This document shows positions 10,861 to 21,130 of a stretch of DNA of 64,000 bases, in pieces. The DNA is from Schistocerca nitens. Lineage: Eukaryota; Arthropoda; Insecta; Orthoptera; Acrididae. The notes under the pieces were generated by a model that worked only from the letters and a program-made list of their open reading frames with translations, was not told where the DNA came from and did not search any database. The stretch spans positions 502,092,109-502,156,108 of the forward strand of contig NC_064614.1 in the NCBI RefSeq assembly GCF_023898315.1. The letters are read 5' to 3'. The stretch's first letter is position 1. The number at the start of each line of letters is the position of its first letter. The position numbers and the translations under genes are program-made.

Positions 10861-11189
10861 CGTGTGAGGTTAAAACACTGAAAAGTTTACCAACACAACT
10901 ACAGAATTCATAAAATAAAATAGATAAACATAATTGGACTGTGGGCCCTCATCCTAATTTAAAATTGCTAACTTCTGTCAGTAACCTTCCCATCTCACAC
11001 CACACATAACACCAGGCCACATCCTGCTGATCTACTGTGGGCTCCAAGTGTATCAGTCTGATGATTCTACAGATGTCTGAGAGTTATTGTGTACTGACAT
11101 GACTGCAATATTATTTTATAAGCTCAGCTATTGGCTCAATCATAATGCTGTTTTATTGGTTGTCTACTTTTCCTCAGTCTTAAAAATTT
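10861..11189. other. Unassigned
   Basis: A+T-rich sequence with no coding signal or repeat that I could identify. Confidence 0.5.
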
Positions 11190-12760
11190 GTAATTATGCT
11201 TCTACTTAAAAATAATTCTAAAAAGCTGTTAAGAAATCTTATTCTGTTGTTTTTCACAGGCATGTTCAGAATATTATGATGTGTGAATGATGATCTCCAA
11301 TTCTTCCAGTAGGTTGAGTTTCCTCTCTTTGTTTTGCATGAGCAAGATTTCCAAGTTCTGTTCTGTTCGTGTAAGGGTGTGGCCTGTTTTATATACATAA
11401 TTTGCAACAGCTGATATGTCATAGTTACTCAGTCTGAATGCATCTTTATATTCCTCATAACTGACCAAAAATGTTGTTCCTGAATATCCAATATACAATG
11501 TGGTTATAATTAAACTTTTGCTTCTTAAGAGAGACACATGAAAAATGAGTGACTGTATGTCAATGACACTTTGTGGAAACATTTTTAAGGACATGCAGAA
11601 GAGAAATGAAACACAATTTAATTTTCACATGAGCAAATGAGAAGTTAACATTTGTTAATTGCATACAATGTTTATGTTCCAAGTTACAAACATTGCCCAC
11701 TGTGATGCATCTGTGACAGCCTGGAATCATACTAAAGAGACAGTTTTACAACTGTTCACAGAAATATTCAGGCAGCTGTTTTGACACAACTTGTCTACTG
11801 CTTAATGATTGCACACTGAGTCCAGCATTCTCAACCCTGGCAACAGTAACTCCTTCAGCAATATGTAGTGCAGTTGGCTGTCAGCTCCTCTTAGAAACAA
11901 TCACCAAATTACCAGTTAATTGGAACTTCCAAATCATATTCTTCAACCCTGTTGTGGAAAGAGGAGCTCTCGGTATTCCTTTAATGCATTGATACTCATG
12001 AAGAGTAGCAGCACTATTGCTGTTGTTTTGATAAAACAGCTTTATGAGTAAAGCCCTGCTCATCTTGTCCAGACCCGTATTAACTGTCTACAGCTGTAAT
12101 GCACACTGATGCTGGTGTTTCAACTGTATGTTGCCATACCAGTACTGGTGCCTAATGGCAAGTCATAACACTAAAACTGCTAACAATACGAACCCTGCAG
12201 CCCACAGTCTGAACATCATTCCTATAAAGTTGTATATGCATATAGTAAATAGTTCTCCATCTACACTGGCTCAAGTAGTGAAAGTTTAATTATAATCACT
12301 CAGTACTTTAAATCACAAGATACGCATTGAATTTTACAAATTCCTGATCTTCCAAGTTTGTTTATTTTTTTTATCGACATCATGTTTCAGGTTATATCTC
12401 ACTAGATTATTTGTCTGGAATACTATTTTAACACTGTAAGGTTTAAAACTGTTCAATATTTTTTGCAAGACTGACCTATAATATGGCATAGTGAGCCTTT
12501 CATTTTTTTCTTCATTAAGTTTATTCTTTCCATTCATATGACATTTGTGCAGAAATTTATTAACAGTATCTAGATTATAACCACTGTTAACCATTATCTT
12601 CCATCTCCATATCCTCCCTGATCATTGGAATAATGACTGTCCTACGAACTAAACTACTGAAGGCAGTTTCTTTATAAGCCTGTGGATGGTGTGAATAATT
12701 AGTACATAAAGAAGCACTGTTGATCTGTATGTAGGACTGAAATACAGTTGAATACTACCA
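11190..12760 (-). pseudogene. Penelope-like retroelement, 3' half, interrupted
   Basis: On the minus strand the order matches the C-terminal half of Penelope-like elements. Near 12750-12640 is the end of the RT, with FSPTYRSTVLLCTNYSHHPQ and FSSLVRRTVIIP. At 12594-12334 comes the linker beginning MVNSGYNLDTVNKFLHKCH, with MPYYRSVLQKIL. Near 12345-12306 is a CVSC pair (GICKIQCVSCDLKY). Beyond an 808-bp insertion, 11495-11275 continues with YIGYSGTTF and NLLEELEIIIH. The YIG segment belongs to the GIY-YIG endonuclease that Penelope elements use for integration. Frameshifts and the inserted transposon make it inactive; the 5' half is absent. Confidence 0.8.
11496..12303 (-). mobile_element. Internally deleted mariner-type transposon inside the Penelope element
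   Basis: The ends are inverted repeats: 'gtggttataattaaactttt' from 11500 and its near-complement ending at 12299. TA flanks both sides (11494-11495 and 12304-12305). The 808-bp length is too short for a full transposase. The minus strand still encodes a transposase N-terminus (SRALLIKLFYQNNSNSAATL near 12061-12002, then ECQCIKG-like and KNMIWKFQLTGNL segments), typical of the helix-turn-helix domain of DUF4817/maT-like transposases. The catalytic core is missing, so it is a deletion derivative mobilised, if at all, by a partner enzyme. Confidence 0.75.
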
Positions 12761-12764
12761 GTTA

Positions 12765-13110
12765 TTACTGTAAAAACATAACAAGCTTTACCAACATCCG
12801 TAATTCATAATATTAAATTGGAATTGGAAGAGATGGACAGACAGAGAGAGGGGAGTAGGAGATGCACATGGAGTATGGGGTAGATGGAGGTGAACAGATA
12901 GAGAGGGGGCAGGTGGAGATGGAAAGACAGAGATGGGGCAGTAGGAGGTAGATGGTGGGGAGATGGGCAGTGAGACAGGGATTGAAGAGATGAACAGACC
13001 CATATTAAGTGGACAATGTATACATATAACACAATGACAACACAGCTCAACAGTTGACACAGCATGCATAAACTCCTCATAGTTGAGTGCACTTCAGGCA
13101 GCTTTCAGCT
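12765..13110. repeat. Purine-rich degenerate minisatellite
   Basis: The plus strand 12825-12995 is built from variants of GAGATGGACAGACAGAGAG and GGGGCAGTAGGAG. It resembles the tracts at 4440-4820 and 10560-10740. No coding potential beyond repeat-composition frames. Confidence 0.65.
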
Positions 13111-13689
13111 AATGACTACAGTAACAAAATGATATCAATTGATGTAGCACCATCAACAATGGGATGTTTCCATACCACCCAAGCGCAACATGAGATGTTT
13201 GTGACTTTCCCTTACTTGACCTCACGAGCCAGGCGTGCAAAGCAATAGTGCCCTGTGGACTGTATCGGTCCATACTCATTTCATGTTCCCACAACAATAG
13301 TATTATGTGTAAAGTAATAACAAATGGATAACTTTTGCTTATGTGTTCTATCATAGCATTCCTGAAACAATACAAATGTTGTGTATTCCTCACACCCGTG
13401 CGCGTTGTACACATGACTGTACTCCCATGCACAAAGGACAACATACACAAAGCATTGGCCATCAACATAGCTCCAGTTACACTCAGATGTTGACACAGGG
13501 ACATGCACACCTTTGCATCATGTAACTGAAGGAGGACGGCGTGAGTAGAAGCTGCACCACACCCACTCCACCTCTCTGACATTACATCTGTTACTCTGCA
13601 ACACAACTGCAGGAGTATGTACCAGGTAATGACATATGGCAACCTTCTGCTTACTTTTGCAACTTATCATTTCTTCCATCTATACAGAT
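13111..13689. other. Unassigned, partly repetitive
   Basis: 13330-13440 resembles 10015-10110. No intact frame or known protein motif is visible on either strand. Confidence 0.45.
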
Positions 13690-14641
13690 GCTGCTGCCAC
13701 CAAAATGCATAAAAGAAATTTACAACAATTGGCCAAGTGTGTCCAAAGTCCAAGAAACATTACATACAATACATTAAGTAACTCTACCTCACTCAAGGTA
13801 GATATACTTTCTGACTGGTGCAATGCCAATAGCCTGTCTATGAACATAAATAAAACACAGGAATTAAAGATTTCTTATAATAATAGAATCACCTTAGAGA
13901 CAGTTCCTGCAAAGTTTCTTGGCATTGTTTTGCAAAATAATTTAGGCTGGCAGGCACATGTGAATTACTTAACACCAAAAATTTCTAAAGGAATATTTAT
14001 GCTCAGAAAATTACAAGCAACAGTAGATGAGAACATTTTGCTTTCTGTGTATTATAGTTATATTCACTCTCATTTGACGTATGGGACAATCTTGTGGGGA
14101 AATAATTGCTACTCAAAATGCTTATTTACAGCCCAGAAAAAAGCTGTCAGACTGATATGTAAAGTACCACCTAGAACTCACTGTAGAGAATTATTTATTA
14201 AACTTAGTATTATGACCTTGCCATGTATATACATATTTCAATGTCTCTTGTACATTAAAAAGAACTTGTCTAGTTTTGATCTGAATTCTGATGTACATAG
14301 TTATAACACATGACACTGTAATGATATAAGAAAAGACTACTACTCATATACCAAAACTCTGAACAGCTTCAAACACACATCTGTAAAGCTATTTAATAAA
14401 CTACGAGAGTCAGTTAAGAGTCTGGAGCTGAAAAAATTTAAGATATTTGTAAGAACTTTATTAATTCAAAATTGTTTTTATACAATGGAAGATTTCTGTG
14501 AGCATAATTTCTAACATAGATTAATTATTTGTGTATTTATTGTCATTGTTGTTTGAACATTTATTGACGTTGCTTATACAAGATTTACATCCCTGTAAAT
14601 GTTTTGTTTCTGGGCAATAAAATCAATCAATCAATCAATCA
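13690..14641 (+). pseudogene. 5'-truncated LINE 3' end with (AATC)n tail
   Basis: An open frame through 14313 encodes the thumb and C-terminal part of a non-LTR reverse transcriptase: SDWCNANSLSMNINKTQELK, FLGIVLQNNLGWQAHVNYL, SHLTYGTILWGN and QKKAVRLICKVPPRTHCREL. A stop at 14311-14313 is followed in the same frame by more matching protein to about 14513. The element ends in 'gggcaataaaatcaatcaat' with AATC repeats (about 14620-14641), a short-repeat 3' tail typical of CR1/L2/Jockey-like LINEs. Fingers and palm, including the catalytic Asp box, are missing by 5' truncation. Confidence 0.8.
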
Positions 14642-14759
14642 ACATGGACGCAGACAAGAGAGCACCCATGAAATGAACACAAGAGTAGCAACATTGCATG
14701 CCACAGCTTCCACATGTGGAGTCTTAGAGATGGACCAACAGCATGATACCCACTTACGT

Positions 14760-15185
14760 TATAAGAAACAGTACACTGTTGCATCAAGAGCCTCAGAGAC
14801 AGCAGATCAGCATGAGACAAAATTACGAGACATGAAACAAAGAGCATCAACCTCTAGAAACTCAGAGCCATTACAATAACATGATGCATAACTACAAGCA
14901 CTAAGACAGTGAGAATCAACATGTAGAGACTGAGAAAGATTGCAATAGCATGAGGCTCAACTAAAAATGCAATGAGACAGCAAGCAGCAACATGCAGAGA
15001 CTCAGAGATATTACAGCAGTGTGAGGCTCAACTACAAGCAATGGGAAAGAGAGTGTCAAAGTCTAGAGAGTCAGAAATATTACAACAGCATGACCCTCAA
15101 CTACAAGCAGTGAAATAGAACATATCAACATATAGAGAATCAGAGCCATTACAACAGTGTGAGGTATGATTGCAAGCAATGGGAG
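14760..15185 (+). repeat. About 70-75-bp coding tandem repeats, Helitron N-terminus
   Basis: At least five diverged units follow the pattern 'tctagaaactcagagccatt', then 'acaacagcatgagg...ctcaactacaagca'. When translated they give a charged, Gln-rich peptide of roughly 24 residues per unit (RASTSRNSEPLQ, then HDAQLQALRQ-like). Such coiled-coil-like repeats are known ahead of Helitron-type proteins and Pif1-like helicases in arthropods. Stops break most units. Confidence 0.65.
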
Positions 15186-16860
15186 ACACAGTCAGATGAT
15201 ACGAAGTTCACTTTTATGCTTATTATTAGAAGGGTTCCACTACAACCCTACAGAGACTACTCAAGGAAAGTCTCTGTAACCATTGGAGAAATGGAAACAT
15301 TGCATTGCTACATTTACGTCAGAGCCTCCTGGCATTTGTTGCAAGACCTGTGAAGCAAATCTGTCAACTGCAACCTACAACACAAAAGCTTCTCAACCAC
15401 ACATTAGGTGATATGTCCGAGTCGAAGCATTTCCTTCAGAACATTAGAACATATAATTCCAGTTTACAAATGCCATCTTTAGGAGCCACTTCAGTTACTG
15501 ATCAGCCCACATGTGCAACTACATTTACAGTACAGGACAGATTTATCGCAAGGCAGCTTTATTGCCATCGCCAGACCAACCACCAAAATTTCTTCAATTG
15601 CACTTCATGGGAGGTGAGGAAATGGAAATGGATGAGAGGGGTGTGTACATTTCAGGAACAAGATGTGAAATTGTGTTAACCTAATAAAGTAAGTTTCACC
15701 AATACAACAATATCATCAAGATATTTACAAGTGTGTTTGAATATATGCCAAAAGATGAGTATAAAGTAGTTTTACAGGCAGATTGATGGCCACCATGCAA
15801 ACAAGAATGGTGCTTCAGTGCTCCACATGTACCTGAGATGCCAGTGCTTATCTCAAAAGACGTTTACAATCACCATGTCATTGTACCCTGTCAGAGAAAT
15901 GCATTGGTACACATTGCAGAAACTCATTGATCACAAAATGATCTATAATGCCCTGTGCTTTTCCCTCATGGTGAGGATGACTACCACCTCAAAGTGATAC
16001 ATATGAGACCATCAAATGGTGTCTGCTATGCTGTTTTATGCATTCTGACTTATGGTTTGAGATAGTGGTTAGAAGCCCATATCACACTGCAGATAACTGT
16101 TGCATCAGTATGAAGTTGATATGTACATAGAAATTGAGAGTGAGCATCTTATATACATTTGTCTCCATAAACATCAATGGGTTGAAGAGTACATCTACCT
16201 CAGAGATGCTGTGACAAATGATGGGTATGTAGAAAACCTTGGTGCATAAGTGATACTATCGTCTACATTTATAGGCAGTCCAAGGCGAATTCATGAACAC
16301 ACCAAGGAAATGATGGTATACATCAGGAGATATGGGAAACTGGATTTGTTCACATGCAATCTGAATTGGTCAGAGATTAAGAGCATGCTCACCATTGGTC
16401 AATTACCAACCAAGTGGCAAGCATTACTTCTGAGAGTTTTCTGGCAGAAGCAGTTGGAACCATTTAGCACAATAACAAAAGGCCATGTATGTGGAGTGCC
16501 ACACTGTGGAATGTACATGACTGAGTAACAGAAGTGAGGATGGCCAATCTTTTATAATTTACTGTTGTTTGTAAACAAAATAAAGTCCACACAAATCAAT
16601 GCTGTAATATCCACTGAGTTGCCAGATCCCACACAAGATCCTGAACTTTTTGAGCAGGTAATAAACCACATGATCCAATGTCTATGTAGCAACATCAGAG
16701 CACAATCTCTGTGTATGAAGGAGAGAAAGTGTTCAAAGAAATATCAAGAAACAATGACCGAGAGCACACAAACTGTAACTGACAGTACCCAGTGTACAAG
16801 TGTTGATGGCAGGATGATGGAGGGTTCACTTTAAAAATACATATACATGGCTGCACAGAA
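15160..16860 (+). pseudogene. Helitron N-terminal and Rep region
   Basis: Readable fragments include FLQNIRTYNSSLQMPSLGA near 15430-15486, FPHGEDDYHLK at 15961-15993, and FIGSPRRIHEHTKEMMVYI near 16269-16325 with GKLDLF at 16336. A later stretch near 16610-16690 contains ELPDPTQDPELFEQVINHMI. All are landmarks of the Helitron Rep protein, the rolling-circle nuclease. Where the HxH metal-binding motif is expected (GLPHAHI-type), 16491-16514 reads GVPHCGMY, so the second His appears lost. Numerous stops interrupt it, for example between LQMPSLGA and the HGED block. Confidence 0.8.
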
Positions 16861-18314
16861 ATTGAAAATGACAAGAGGTAGATTGTGCCACATTCACCAC
16901 TACTGACAAAAATATGTCACACACACATTAATATGGAGTACTGCAGCAGCATGAAATTAATTAAATATGAAAGCAGATACGTCAGCAAAGGTAGTGACTT
17001 GGTAATTTTTGGTGTTTGCAATGAGCAACATCACATGACAAACTGGTATCCCTTCCACAGCACATAGTGAACCTTTTTATTACAATATTGATGGCATGTG
17101 GTTTATGTAATACAAACTTCCTGTGGAAGAAATGTAAAGAGACTATGAATGAGATATTACTTGCCACCCTCTGGAGGGAAAATGCAACATTGAACATTAT
17201 GTTTGGCCCATTCCTCCATTTGTAAAATGATCGAAGAGTGTATTTCAGCAAAGAAAACACCCCCACTGTGGCCAATAATCCACCACACATGACCCTGAAA
17301 CATTTTTTCACCTAAGCCAGCAACATTCATTTGCAAGAAGTTTGTTGTATCCTGCAATACCTAAGTATTCCATATGGGATAAATCCAGGAATGTATTCTG
17401 AAGAAGAAAATTTGGCCAACCTGTCCCTGGACATGATGCTGTCCCTGGACATGATGCTCTCAAGAGTGACGCGTTGGGTAGAGTGTACACAGTTCACCAC
17501 AGTAATGCAGAATGTTACTTCCTGTGGATTCTTTTGCACTTCAAGGGCCAATCTTCATGGAGCTTAAAATTGTAAACAGGAAGGTTTGTCAAACATTTAG
17601 AAAGGTCTGTCGAATACTGAAATTCCTGGAAGGAGACTAGTTTTGAGATGACATACTACATGACAAATTGGCCTCCCTTCCACAGCTCATAGCGAACCTT
17701 TTCCTTACAATATTGATGACATGTGGTTCATGTAAGCCAAACTTCCTGTGGGAGAAATATAAGGAGGCTATGAGTGAGAAATCACTTGCCACACTTTGGA
17801 GAGAGAATGCAGCATTGGACATTACGTTCAGTCTAGATGTTGTCATTATCAATGACTGTCACTGAAGACAAATGTGGAAGGAAGCATGATCAACAAAACA
17901 TTACCTTGTCTTGGCCTGCCTGCACCAGTACCTGATTCACAACAAGTACTTCACACTGATTATACACAGAAAATGAATTACAGTGTCAACAAATTGCATG
18001 CATATGTAGTAAACAAGAAAGAAGTATATCAAATTATCATGGATTCTATATCACAACGGAAAGGAATCATTTTTCTTGATGTGGCCAGAGGCACAGGGGA
18101 AATCTATTTAGTACATTAAATCTGACCAAACTCAGGGCTCAGAGAGACATTGTTCTCCTCATTTCTACCTCCATCATTGCATTACTAAAGGGAGAGGCAC
18201 CTGACTATTCTACATTTGACTTGCCACTTGGTATAGTGATACATGAAAATAAATTTTCCAACATAAGTAGTACAAATGATTATGCGTTGGTGCTCAAGTC
18301 ATGTGAAATCATTT
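16860..18314 (+). pseudogene. Helitron Rep C-terminal part and helicase P-loop
   Basis: Fragments include KLIKYESRYVSKGSDLVIFG (about 16960-17019), VYFSKENTPTVANNPPHMTL (about 17231-17290), a block with PQLIANLFLTILMTCGSCK (about 17680-17735) and the helicase start FLDVARGTGEIYLVH (about 18075-18117). The last is a Walker A loop in which the invariant GKT has become GEI. The frame continues with STSIIALLKGEAPDYSTFDL to C-E-I-I at 18303-18314, where a CR1 LINE cuts the sequence. A roughly 190-bp segment is present twice (17035-17215 and 17651-17845). Confidence 0.8.
17035..17215 (+). repeat. Misplaced duplicate of a Helitron coding segment (copy 1)
   Basis: It matches 17651-17845 at DNA level ('catgacaaactggtatccct' against 'catgacaaattggcctccct', continuing through the Trp-Arg-Glu-Asn-Ala codons). 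In Helitron order this block belongs after the VYFSKENT block, so copy 2 is in place and copy 1 is the extra one. Confidence 0.7.
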
Positions 18315-19244
18315 ACATCTCCATCCATACTCCGCAAGCCACCTGACGGTGTGTGGCGGAGGGTACCCTGAGTACCTCTATCGGTTCTCCCTTCTATTCC
18401 AGTCTCGTATTGTTCGTGGAAAGAAGGATTGTCGGTAGGCTTCTGTGTGGGCTCTAATCTCTCTGATTTTATCCCCATGGTCTCTTCGCGAGAAGAAGGT
18501 ATGTGAAGTTATGTTCTCGAAACTTTAACAAAAGCCCATACCAAGCTACTGAGCATCTCTCCTGCAGAGTCTTCCACTGGAGTTTATCTATCATATCCGT
18601 AACGCTTTCATGATTACTAAATGATCCTGCAACGAAGCGCGCTGCTCTCTGTTGGATCTTCTCTATCTCTTCTATCAACCCTATCTGGTACGGATCCCAC
18701 ACTCCTGCGCAGTATTCAAGCAGTGGGCAAACAAGTGTACTGTAACCTACTTCCTTTGTTTTCGGATTGCATTTCCTTAGGATTCTTCCAATGAATCTCA
18801 GTCTGGCATCTGCTTTACCGACGATCAACTTTATATGATCATTCCATTTTAAATCACTCCTAATGCCTACTCCCAGATAATTTATGGAATTAACTGCTTC
18901 CAGTTGCTGACCTGCTATTTTGTAGCTAAATGATAAGGGATCTATCTTTCTATGTATTCACAGCACATTACACTTGTCTACATTGAGATTCAATTGCCAT
19001 TCCCTGCACCATGCGTCAATTCGCTGCAGATCCTCCTGCATTTCAGTACAATTTTCCATTGTTACAACCACTCGATACACCACAGCATCATCTGCAAAAA
19101 GCCTCAGTGAACTTCCAATGTCATCCACAAGGTCATTTATGTATATTGTGAATAGCAATGGTCCTATGACACTCCCCTGCAGCACACCTGAAATCACTCT
19201 TACTTCGGAAGACTTCTCTCCATTGAGAATGACATGCTGCGTTC
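18315..19244 (-). mobile_element. 5'-truncated CR1-type LINE inserted in the Helitron helicase
   Basis: On the minus strand the fragment encodes RT motifs SGVLQGSVIGPLLFTIYIND and LFADDAVVY (about 19205-19065), then the C-terminal region with LVCPLLEYCAGVWDPY and IEKIQQRAARFV (about 18745-18630). It ends at 18315 in the non-coding 3' end, rich in the 'catccatactccgc' motif characteristic of an abundant locust CR1 family. A 6-bp target duplication TCATTT flanks it (18309-18314, 19245-19250). Frameshifts separate the RT core from the C-terminal part. The 5' truncation lies just before the Gln-Gly-Ser palm motif. Confidence 0.88.
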
Positions 19245-19250
19245 TCATTT

Positions 19251-19610
19251 GGGATGAGTGCACCATAGTGAGACAATGGATGTAACTGCCAGAGGTAACA
19301 ACTGCGTGATGGCAGGAACTGTGCTACTCCTATGTGGAGACTTTCACTGAATTCTGTTGGTCTGCCCCTGATGATGCAGTGTACACATGTGTGTGAAATT
19401 CGTTTCTGTGGAGACAAGTGTGAAAAGTAATGGTGGAACAACAGATGAGAGTACATCTGAGGGACAACACCAAATAGTTTTTCTCCAAAAATCTACTAGC
19501 AATTTGAGAAGGAAGAGTACCCATCAGCTCATCCACCAGTATGCAACTGATATCCAATTTCTCCACTTTGGTATCTTCCATTGCAGAACATTTAATGTAA
19601 CAGTATAGGC
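19251..19610 (+). pseudogene. Helitron helicase fragment, Walker B onward
   Basis: The frame starts WDECT at 19250-19264, the Walker B-like motif that directly follows C-E-I-I on the other side of the CR1 insertion. Downstream NSFLWRQV (about 19398-19421), EQQMRVHLRD (about 19437-19466), FSKNLLAI and GRVPISSS-like segments match the Helitron/Pif1 helicase. In-frame stops are frequent. After about 19610 the similarity ends in unidentified DNA containing the Tc1. Confidence 0.8.
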
Positions 19611-19706
19611 CGTCTCTGAACAAAATGTGTGCTACCTGTGTGGTCCAGAATAACCAATTTTAATGTGCAGTGTGTACATGAAGTTGATAACTGTAGTGAG
19701 TACATA

Positions 19707-21128
19707 CACTCCTGGAAATGGAAAAAAGAACACATTGACACCGGTGTGTCAGACCCACCATACTTGCTCCGGACACTGCGAGAGGGCTGTACAAGCAATG
19801 ATCACATGCACGGCACAGCGGACACACCAGGAACCGCGGTGTTGGCCGTCGAATGGCGCTAGCTGCGCAGCATTTGTGCACCGCCGCCGTCAGTGTCAGC
19901 CAGTTTGCCGTGGCATATGGAGCTCCATCGCAGTCTTTAACACTGGTAGCATGCCGCGACAGTGTGGATGTGAACCGTATGTGCAGTTGACGGACTTTGA
20001 GCGAGGGCGTAGAGTGGGCATGCGGGAGGCCGGGTGGACGTACCGCCGAATTGCTCAATACGTGGGGCGTGAGGTCTCCACAGTACATCGATGTTGTCGC
20101 CAGTGGTCGGCGGAAGGTGCACGTGCCCGTCGACCTGGGACCGGACCGCAGCGACGCACGGATGCATGCCAAGACCGTAGGATCCTACGCAGTGCCGTAG
20201 GGGACCGCACCGCCACTTCCCAGCAAATTAGGGACACTGTTGCTCCTGGGGTATCGGCGAGGACCATTCGCAACCGTCTCCATGAAGCTGGGCTACGGTC
20301 CCGCACACCGTTAGGCCGTCTTCCGCTCACGCCCCAACATCGTGCAGCCCGCCTCCAGTGGTGTCGCGACAGGTGTGAATGGAGGGACGAATGGAGACGT
20401 GTCGTCTTCAGTGATGAGAGTCGCTTCTGCCTTGGTGCCAATGATGGTCGTATGCGTGTTTGGCGCCGTGCAGGTGAGCGCCACAATCAGGACTGCATAC
20501 GACCGAGGCACACAGGGCCAACACCCGGCATCATGGTGTGGGGAGCGATCTCCTACACTGGCCGTACACCACTGGTGATCGTCGAGGGGACACTGAATAG
20601 TGCACGGTACATCCAAATCGTCATCGAACCCATCGTTCTACCATTCCTAGACCGGCAAGGGAACTTGCTGTTCCAACAGGACAATGCACGTCCGCATGTA
20701 TCCCGTGCCACCCAACGTGCTCTAGAAGGTGTAAGTCAACTACCCTGGCCAGCAAGATCTCCGGATCTGTCTCCCATTGAGCATGTTTGGGACTGGATGA
20801 AGCGTCGTCTCACGCGGTCTGCACGTCCAGCACGAACGCTGGTCCAACTGAGGCGCCAGGTGGAAATGGCATAGCAAGCCGTTCCACAGGACTACATCCA
20901 GCATCTCTACGATCGTCTCCATGGGAGAATAGCAGCCTGCATTGCTGCGAAAGGTGGATATACACTGTACTAGTGCCGACATTGTGCATGCTCTGTAGCC
21001 TGTGTCTATGTGCCTGTGGTTCTGTCAGTGTGATCATGTGATGTATCTGACCCCAGGAATGTGTCAATAAAGTTTCCCCTTCCTGGGACAATGAATTCAC
21101 GGTGTTCTTATTTCAATTTCCAGGAGTG
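19707..21128 (+). mobile_element. Near-intact Tc1-like transposon
   Basis: The element is 1,422 bp, flanked by TA (19705-19706 and 21129-21130). Its terminal repeats of 27 bp (19707-19733 and 21102-21128) begin CACTCCTGGAAAT and differ at two positions. G+C content is visibly higher than in the surroundings, as expected for a recent arrival. It lies in unidentified DNA within the Helitron relic. I recognise this end sequence from a very abundant family in locust genomes. Confidence 0.95.
19951..20973 (+). pseudogene. Tc1-like transposase with one premature stop
   Basis: The most likely start is the ATG at 19951 (MPRQCGCEPYVQLTDFERGR). An in-frame ATG at 19663 lies outside the element and is not credible. 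Residues 1-60 form a first helix-turn-helix with GMREAGWTYRRIAQYVGR. Residues 70-125 are a second DNA-binding part. The catalytic residues are D155 (VFSDESRF), D244 (FQQDNARPH) and E277 (SPIEHVWD). D244 and E277 are 32 residues apart, not the usual 34. The frame stops at a TAG (20872-20874), where relatives normally have Trp. The same frame then continues for 32 codons (beginning QAVPQDYIQHLYDRLHGRIA) to a natural stop at 20971-20973. The full protein would be 340 residues. Confidence 0.92.
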
Positions 21129-21130
21129 TA

